This document shows, piece by piece, positions 6,580 to 10,094 of a DNA stretch of 10,094 bases. The DNA comes from JBBSHS01 sp038232515 (GTDB lineage: Bacteria > Actinomycetota > Acidimicrobiia > Acidimicrobiales > JAUJNH01): the NCBI GenBank assembly GCA_038232515.1, contig JBBSHS010000087.1:1-10094 (forward strand), given 5' to 3'. The notes below the pieces were generated by a model that was not told the origin of the DNA, ran no database searches, and worked only from the letters and a program-made list of their open reading frames with translations. Each line of letters starts with the position of its first letter. Within the stretch, counting starts at the first letter, position 1. Position numbers and translations under genes: made by a program.

Positions 6580-7500
6580 GTGGGGGTCGAGTTCCTCTCC
6601 GATGGGCAGGCGGCCGCCTTCGGCCGGTTCTCGGGCGTGCCGACCCGGGAGCAGCTGGAGCGGTACTTCTTGCTCGACGACGCCGACCGGGCTCTTGTTG
6701 GCCGGCGTCGGGGTGACCAGAACCGTCTGGGCTTCAGCGTGCAGATGACGACGGTCCGCTTCTTGGGCACGTTCCTGGCCGATCCGCTCGAGGTGCCGTG
6801 GGTGGTGGTCAAGTTCGTGGCGGCGCAGTTGGGGATCGCTGACCCGTCGAGGGTGAAGGGCTACGGGTCGCGGTTGCCTACCAGGCACGAGCATGCCCGT
6901 GAGATCCGGGATGCCGTCGGCTACCGCGACTTCTCGGAGGCCGAGGTTGAGCCGCGGGCGTGGCTGGAGGCGCGCTTGTGGGCGACGCCTGAACGTCCGG
7001 GGGCGACGTTCGACCGGTCGACGGCGTGGCTGGTGGAGCGCCAGGTGCTGCTTCCGGGGGCCAGCGTGCTGGCCCGGTTGGTGACTTCGGCCCGGGAGGC
7101 GACCGTCGTCCGGCTCCTTGACGGCATGGGCGGCCGGATGAGCCCGGCGCAGGCGAAGGGCCTCGAGGAGCTGCTGGTGGTCGACGAGGACTCCCGGTCA
7201 TCGAGGCTGGAGCGTCTCCGGCAGGCACCGACCCGGATCAGCTCGACAGGGATCCTCTACGCCCTGGAACGCCTCGCTGACGTGAGGGCGCTGGGTGTCT
7301 CGGCCGTCGACGTGTCTGATCTGCCGGTGGGGCGGGTTCGTGAGCTGGCCCGCTACGGTATGGCAGCCAAGGCGCAGGCGATCGGGCGGCTCTCGCCCGC
7401 ACGCCGGGCGGCCACGTTGCTGGCGGTGGCCAAGCATCTGGAGACGGTGGCCAACGATGACGCCCTCGATCTGTTCGAGGCTCTTGCCGCCCAGCTGGCG
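6580..7500 (+). pseudogene. tnpA: Tn3-family transposase, N-terminal fragment (DUF4158 region)
   Basis: The reading frame opens VGVEFLSDGQAAAFGRFSG, the usual start of Tn3-family transposases. It continues with typical N-terminal-domain segments: LDDADRALVGRRRGDQNRLG, FLGTFLADPLEVPW, ARLVTSAREATVVRLLD and AVAKHLETVANDDALDLFEA. About 307 residues match, whereas complete Tn3 transposases are about 950-1000 aa with a C-terminal DDE domain, which is entirely missing. GTG 6580 was chosen because it begins the conserved start; TTG 6556 and GTG 6571 are in frame but less likely. Homology stops near 7490-7500, and the same frame then runs on meaninglessly to TGA 7615-7617 through recombinase sequence read out of frame. 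It is therefore a truncated, inactive gene fused to other DNA. It sits directly inside a 38-bp Tn3-type terminal repeat. Confidence 0.8.
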
Positions 7501-7601
7501 AGCTTCTCGGCCACGCCCGCCTGGAAACCACTCGCGGCTACACCCGCCCGACCGCCGAGGACCGCACCCGAGCCCTCGACCTGCTCCTCGTCGACAAGTA
7601 G
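7497..7601 (+). pseudogene. Tyrosine recombinase (phage integrase family), C-terminal tail
   Basis: In a frame different from the transposase fragment, this segment reads GELLGHARLETTRGYTRP, then TAEDRTRALDLLLVDK and TAG at 7599-7601. This is the classic end of a XerC/D-like tyrosine recombinase. LGH carries the conserved active-site His (codon 7512), followed nine residues later by the nucleophile Tyr in TTRGYT (codon 7539), the normal spacing. The recombination-core Arg, Lys and Arg boxes, about 150 residues upstream in a full protein, are missing, replaced by Tn3 transposase. The junction lies at about 7490-7503. The stop is only nine bases before the ATG of the exchanger gene, so that gene may have sat downstream of an integrase before the deletion. 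The fragment has no start of its own and is inactive. Confidence 0.7.
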
Positions 7602-7610
7602 ACCCCCAAG

Positions 7611-8564
7611 ATGCTGATCGTCTGGCTCTTGGTGTCGGCCGCCGGAGTGGCAGCCATCGTGTGGGGCGCCGAGACCTTCGCCGCGCACCTCGCGGCCGCG
7701 TCTTCCCGACTTGGGGTCAGCGTCTTCGCTCTCGCCGTGCTCCTGGCCGGTGCCGAACCCGAGGAGCTCGCCACCGCCGTGGCCGCGTCCCTCCGCCACG
7801 CCCCGGCCATCGCTTTCGGTGACGTCATCGGGGCCAACGTGACCATCTGCCTGGTCGCTCTCGGGCTCGGGGCGGTCCTCACACCCCTGCCCTTCGACCG
7901 CGGCGTCCGCCGCTACGGCCTGGCCGGCCTCCTCGCCGGCGCCCTGGCCGCAGCGGCCGCCTGGGACGGCCAGGTTTCCCGCCCCGAGGGGGGCGTGCTC
8001 GTGGCTGCCTACATCGCGTTCGTGGCCACCATCTGGGTCATCGAACGGCGGCCGCCCACGCTCGGCGAGACCGCCGAACTCGAAACGGCCCCCCACGAGA
8101 CCGGACCGACCGACAAGCGGGTCAGCCGGGACCTGATCCTGGTGTTCGCTGGCGTCGCCGCCATGGCCCTGGGCGCTACCGCCGTCGTCGAAGGCGTCCG
8201 GCGGATCAGCAGCGTCGAGTCGACCCAGACACGCCTCGGGCTCGTCGTCGTCGGGTTCGCGACCGCGTTCGAACTCGTCGTCCTGGCCTGGTCCTCAGCC
8301 CGCCGAGGCGTCAGCACAGCCGTGGTGGCCGGCGTCGTCGGGTCCTTCACCTACAACGTCACGATGACCCTCGGGGCCGGCGCGCTGGCCCGGCCGTTAC
8401 AGATCAGCGACGCCGCCTCACTCCACCTGCCGTGGGTGTTCATGCTGGGCGCTCTCGGTGTGGTCCTCGTGCTCGCCTGGCCCAGACGGCGACTCGGACG
8501 CCTCGCCGGCAGCCTCTGCCTCACCCTTTACCCCGTCTTCGTGGTCGCAGTGCTCATGAACTGA
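7611..8564 (+). CDS. CaCA (sodium/calcium or cation/proton exchanger) superfamily membrane protein
   Basis: The 317-aa membrane protein has about ten hydrophobic segments and the two inverted alpha-repeats of the CaCA superfamily. Repeat 1 has GAEPEELATAV (residues 47-57) followed by GDVIGANVTICLVALG (from G70, with N76). Repeat 2 has GFATAFELVV (G215-V224, E221) followed by GVVGSFTYNVTMTLG (G241-N249). These replace the canonical GTSLPE and G.xxGSN(I/V) motifs but keep a Glu in each repeat, the residues that bind the cation. A charged loop near residues 145-175 divides the halves, as usual. It likely exports Ca2+ or another cation in exchange for Na+ or H+; the diverged signatures leave the ion open. 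ATG 7611 has no SD and follows recombinase debris by 9 bp, so the original promoter may be lost or supplied by the scar. It shows no damage. Confidence 0.8.
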   Translation: MLIVWLLVSAAGVAAIVWGAETFAAHLAAASSRLGVSVFALAVLLAGAEPEELATAVAASLRHAPAIAFGDVIGANVTICLVALGLGAVLTPLPFDRGVRRYGLAGLLAGALAAAAAWDGQVSRPEGGVLVAAYIAFVATIWVIERRPPTLGETAELETAPHETGPTDKRVSRDLILVFAGVAAMALGATAVVEGVRRISSVESTQTRLGLVVVGFATAFELVVLAWSSARRGVSTAVVAGVVGSFTYNVTMTLGAGALARPLQISDAASLHLPWVFMLGALGVVLVLAWPRRRLGRLAGSLCLTLYPVFVVAVLMN

Positions 8565-8778
8565 CCGCGGGCTGCCACCCAGGCCAGCTGCGACAGCAGT
8601 TCGCCCTCCCGGACGGCCCCGTTCCAGGCTCGGGCTGGTCGGCCAGCCGGGGGCGGATCTCAAAGCGGGTGGGGTCGGTGCCTTCGGGCAGCAGCTGGCC
8701 GCCTTCAGACTCGATCAGCGTTCGGGCCAGCACCAGGCCGAGCCCGTGGGGGTGGTCGGGCCCCTGCGGGTCTCGGGC
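8554..8778 (-). pseudogene. Histidine kinase ATPase-domain (HATPase_c) C-terminal remnant
   Basis: Read on the minus strand from 8778, the frame gives QGPDHPHGLGLVLARTLIES followed by EGGQLLPEGTDPTRFEI and a TGA at 8554-8556. HGLGLVLARTLIE followed by GG is the G2 box and following helix of bacterial sensor histidine kinases, and TRFEI is the last strand of the domain. The H box with the phospho-accepting His, the N box and the G1 box are absent: the frame meets a stop (TAG) at 8779-8781, and upstream sequence is unrelated. About 75 codons remain of a gene normally over 350 aa. The tail overlaps the end of the convergent exchanger gene by 11 bp. This piece was probably left by the rearrangement that created the boundary near 8780. 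Family assignment is good; the original partner regulator is unknown. Confidence 0.6.
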
Positions 8779-8790
8779 CTATCTTGGCCG

Positions 8791-8796
8791 TACTAT
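8791..8796 (+). promoter_or_regulatory. Candidate -10 box TACTAT
   Basis: TACTAT is a close match to the TATAAT-like -10, but the expected -35 position (around 8768-8773) holds no TTGACA-like sequence. It lies in AT-richer DNA at the edge of the histidine-kinase remnant and just before a palindrome. A transcript would run rightward toward the copper operon. Confidence 0.35.
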
Positions 8797-8812
8797 TAGG
8801 GACCGCTCAAGA

Positions 8813-8837
8813 CTCAGCTCAGCTGAGTTGAGCTGAG
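8813..8837. repeat. Nested AGCT-rich palindromes
   Basis: CTCAGCTC (8813-8820) and GAGCTGAG (8830-8837) are perfect inverted arms, and between them CTCAGCTGAG (8818-8827) is itself a palindrome. The result is nested dyads of the CAGCT motif about 17 bp after a good -10 box. This could be an operator for a dimeric regulator or a recombination scar. Confidence 0.4.
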
Positions 8838-8839
8838 AG

Positions 8840-8966
8840 CAGCCGGCCCCTTTGGCCGCGGCACCCCTCGGGCTCAGCTGCCCAATACGGCGGTCCCGTC
8901 GTGGCCGAGGCCGAGAGCGCTGGGCTCGTCCCGAGCCGGTCTGGACGCTCGGCGGCGACGGGGTTT
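8840..8966. other. Intergenic DNA with no gene seen
   Basis: Both strands are open in several frames because the DNA is GC-rich, but none shows protein-like composition or a plausible start. No further repeat was found before the CsoR-type operator. Confidence 0.4.
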
Positions 8967-8986
8967 CCCACCCCACCGGGGGTGGG
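8967..8986. promoter_or_regulatory. CsoR-type copper-responsive operator
   Basis: Perfect 8-bp inverted arms CCCACCCC (8967-8974) and GGGGTGGG (8979-8986) flank ACCG and run directly into TATAGG. Recalled from the literature, the Mycobacterium tuberculosis csoR operator has the same CCCACCCC...GGGGTGGG core followed by an AT-rich step. CsoR represses such promoters until Cu(I) binds. It lies 44 bp before the ATG of a Met/His-rich secreted protein, which fits copper control. No csoR gene is in this window. Confidence 0.65.
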
Positions 8987-8992
8987 TATAGG
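8987..8992 (+). promoter_or_regulatory. -10 box TATAGG abutting the CsoR operator
   Basis: TATAGG begins at the base following the operator, so bound repressor would block RNA polymerase. The downstream leader has GAGAGAGGAG (9013-9022), a strong SD ending 8 nt before ATG 9031. Confidence 0.4.
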
Positions 8993-9030
8993 CTGGGAGC
9001 CCTGAGGCCAACGAGAGAGGAGCCACTTTG

Positions 9031-9328
9031 ATGAAGACAGTGACGAGAGCAGTGCTGGCGGCGGTCGGGGTTGGTGTGGCGGCGTTGGGCACGTTCGGTT
9101 ACGCCGACCGTCGGTGCCTCGGCTGCTGCTGACCGCTCGCCGGGAGCGGCTGCACCTGGAGCGCGCGGTGCGGGCATGCAGCGCATGCACGAGCTGATGG
9201 TGAGCGGCGACCCGGGGATGGGGCGCATGACGGTATGCACTGATCGGCGGGTGACGCCTGTGTGTGGTCGATGCCAAATGCGGACACGTGCCGACCGTCA
9301 GGGTCGGACAGGGACGAGGTGGTCGTGA
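9031..9328 (+). pseudogene. Secreted Met/His-rich (putative copper-binding) small protein, frameshifted
   Basis: ATG 9031 follows a strong SD and encodes a textbook signal peptide (MKTVTRAVLAAVGVGVAALG; basic start then hydrophobic core). The frame hits TGA at 9130-9132 after 33 codons. Reading the next frame from about 9097 continues sensibly: TPTVGASAAADRSPG, then GAGMQRMHELMVSGDPGMGR. Met/His-rich text of the RMHELM...NPGM style is found in exported actinobacterial proteins linked to copper. The second frame closes at 9326-9328, 6 bp before the next ATG, as in an intact operon. After GMGRM (about 9229) the text becomes Arg-rich and loses Met/His, so there may be a second lesion. The promoter carries a CsoR-type site. 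Function is inferred from composition and context, not from a named family. A sequencing error at about 9097 would restore the gene's first half. Confidence 0.6.
9291..9307. repeat. Inverted repeat CCGACC/GGTCGG
   Basis: Six-base arms CCGACC (9291-9296) and GGTCGG (9302-9307) with a 5-base loop, in the tail of the broken Met/His-rich gene. No T tract follows, so it may be an attenuating structure or chance. Confidence 0.25.
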
Positions 9329-9334
9329 TGAAAG

Positions 9335-9448
9335 ATGTGCTTCAACTGGAAGGTCGCGGCGGGTCTTGCCGTGGCCGGGCTTGGGATGTTGGTGTTGGTG
9401 CCGAACGTCTTCGGAGCGGCGGTTCCGCGGGCGTTGATCACCGGTGAC
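9335..9448 (+). pseudogene. Small membrane protein starting MCFNWK, C-terminally broken
   Basis: ATG 9335 begins MCFNWKVAAGLAVAGLGMLV followed by LVPNVFGAAVPRALI: a short cytoplasmic start with a Cys, then one clear membrane helix (about residues 7-24). Small actinobacterial proteins with this opening that I recall have a second hydrophobic stretch with a Cys-Pro near the end. Here, after about residue 36 (GDRVGGG...), the text is Gly/Arg-rich and continues out of phase through the next gene to a stop at 9623-9625. The gene therefore seems truncated or shifted near 9440. An overlapping frame starts at ATG 9328 (MKDVLQLEG), which could reflect the original start with a lost base. It lies between the broken Met/His-rich gene and the oxidoreductase, in the same presumed operon. 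No function is assigned. Confidence 0.45.
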
Positions 9449-9500
9449 CGGGTTGGGGGCGGGAGGTCCGAGGCGACGGGTGGAAGGGGGGGACCGCTGC

Positions 9501-10094
9501 GTGGACGTGTTGGTCATCGGTGCGGGCCAGGCCGGCCTGGGCACCGGCTTCTGGCTGGCGCGACGGACTTCGGCTTCGTTCCTGATCGTCGACGCCGGGC
9601 CGCGGCCCGGACAGAGCTGGTGTGACCGTTGGGACAGCCTGATGCTGTTCACGCCCCGGCGGTTCAGCGCCCTGCCCGGGCTGGCGTTCCCGGCCGGGCC
9701 CAGCCAGTTTCCGACGAAGGACGAGATGCAGGCGTACCTGGCCGGCTACGCCCGCCGTCACGACCTTCCGGTGGAGATGGACACCGCCATCGAGGCGGTC
9801 GAGCCAGCCGAGGGTGGAGGCTTCCTGGCCCACACTGCAGGTGGCACGATCAGGGCGGGCCACGTCGTGGTCGCCACCGGCCCGTTTCACGGGCCGGCCC
9901 TCCCCGCCGCGGCCGCCGGGCTCGACCCTGAGGTGCGGCAGCTGCACTCGTCGCAGTACCGGCGGCCGGCCGACATCCCGTCCGGCGAGGTCCTGGTCGT
10001 GGGCGGCGGCAACAGTGCGGCGCAGCTGGCCTGCGAGCTGGCGGCCACCCACCAGGTCACGATTGCCGCTCCTCGTCTGTGGTATCTGCCGGAC
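9501..10094 (+). CDS. FAD-dependent oxidoreductase, CzcO / flavin-monooxygenase-like (3' end outside window)
   Basis: The frame from GTG 9501 is open to the window edge (198 codons), so only the N-terminal half is present. It begins VDVLVIGAGQAGL, the FAD-binding GxGxxG of a Rossmann fold (G7, G9, G12). WDSLMLFTPRRFSALPG is the typical second motif of CzcO-like/FMO-like flavoproteins, and VVVATG closes the FAD domain. The second dinucleotide fold begins VLVVGGGNSAAQLACELA (G168-S172), expected to bind NADPH. The family includes proteins associated with CDF metal transporters and flavin monooxygenases; the substrate here is unknown. AAGGGGGGG (9484-9492) ends 8 nt before the GTG, a good SD. 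Being last in the CsoR-controlled set, it is probably copper-inducible. It shows no damage in the part seen. The minus-strand frame opposite it is a composition artefact. Confidence 0.8.
   Translation, partial: MDVLVIGAGQAGLGTGFWLARRTSASFLIVDAGPRPGQSWCDRWDSLMLFTPRRFSALPGLAFPAGPSQFPTKDEMQAYLAGYARRHDLPVEMDTAIEAVEPAEGGGFLAHTAGGTIRAGHVVVATGPFHGPALPAAAAGLDPEVRQLHSSQYRRPADIPSGEVLVVGGGNSAAQLACELAATHQVTIAAPRLWYLPD

Larger units (their letters stand above)
6502..7601 (+). mobile_element. Remnant of a Tn3-family transposon joined to tyrosine recombinase debris
   Basis: This remnant consists of one terminal repeat, the first third of tnpA, and a recombinase tail. The right end, the catalytic part of the transposase, any resolvase and the second repeat are absent. 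Bases 6497-6501 (GGGTA) would be the left copy of a 5-bp target duplication, but this cannot be tested without the other end. The element can no longer move by itself. Confidence 0.65.

Noticed and set aside
7600..7606. AGACCCC as the inverse Tn3 repeat
   Set aside because: Only the first seven or so bases match the outer end of the repeat; the remaining thirty do not, and the inner TTAG-type end is absent. Most likely chance.
8432..8836. 134-aa plus-strand frame after the exchanger
   Set aside because: It begins inside the exchanger gene and continues opposite the histidine-kinase remnant; a shadow of both.
8819..9652. 277-aa open frame on the minus strand across the copper operon
   Set aside because: Arg/Pro/Ser-rich text without any recognisable motif, opposite a signal peptide, SD and operator on the plus strand.
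9438..10052. 204-aa minus-strand frame
   Set aside because: It is antisense to the FAD oxidoreductase, which carries both dinucleotide-binding motifs.

Overview
The window is high-GC DNA with G/C-rich third codon positions, GTG and TTG starts, and at least one gene that looks leaderless. A DUF222 (13E12-type) remnant, a CsoR-type copper operator and actinobacterial-style transporters suggest an actinomycete, perhaps of the Acidimicrobiia type. That placement is inferred from style and not proven. No rRNA, tRNA or CRISPR array was seen.

Left part (1-5400). The first 0.9 kb is gene debris: a 5'-truncated DUF222 fragment runs into an unrecognised, frameshifted reading frame. Then comes a minus-strand FmdE-like gene whose Cys/His signature is degenerate, divergent over 49 bp from a full-length fructosamine-kinase-family gene. 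After about 300 bp of mostly non-coding DNA lies a complete GH65 sugar phosphorylase (782 aa from the GTG chosen here), followed by a small, very acidic 84-aa protein. The kinase and the phosphorylase both act on sugars or sugar adducts, but nothing ties them into one operon.

Middle part (5400-8780). A nickel/cobalt-transporter-like membrane protein is followed by a mobile-element scar. The scar holds one 38-bp Tn3-type terminal inverted repeat, the N-terminal third of a Tn3-family transposase, and then, out of frame, the last 33 or so residues of a tyrosine recombinase including its His and Tyr. Nine bases later starts an intact cation/Ca2+ exchanger (CaCA) family gene. Its end overlaps a minus-strand remnant of a histidine-kinase ATPase domain that is cut off at about 8780.

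Right part (8780-10094). A palindromic AGCT-rich element and a good -10 box are followed by a near-perfect CsoR operator. It sits before a small secreted Met/His-rich protein broken by a frameshift, a truncated small membrane protein beginning MCFNWK, and a CzcO-like FAD oxidoreductase that runs off the window. I read this as a copper-responsive operon with two decayed lead genes and an apparently intact oxidoreductase.

The strongest theme is metal handling (Ni/Co-type transporter, CaCA exchanger, CsoR-controlled genes, CzcO-like flavoprotein) assembled next to transposon and recombinase debris. That is typical of an accessory region shaped by rearrangement. I found no convincing entirely new system. 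The Tn3/tyrosine-recombinase junction, the CsoR operon and the FmdE-like gene deserve the closest look.
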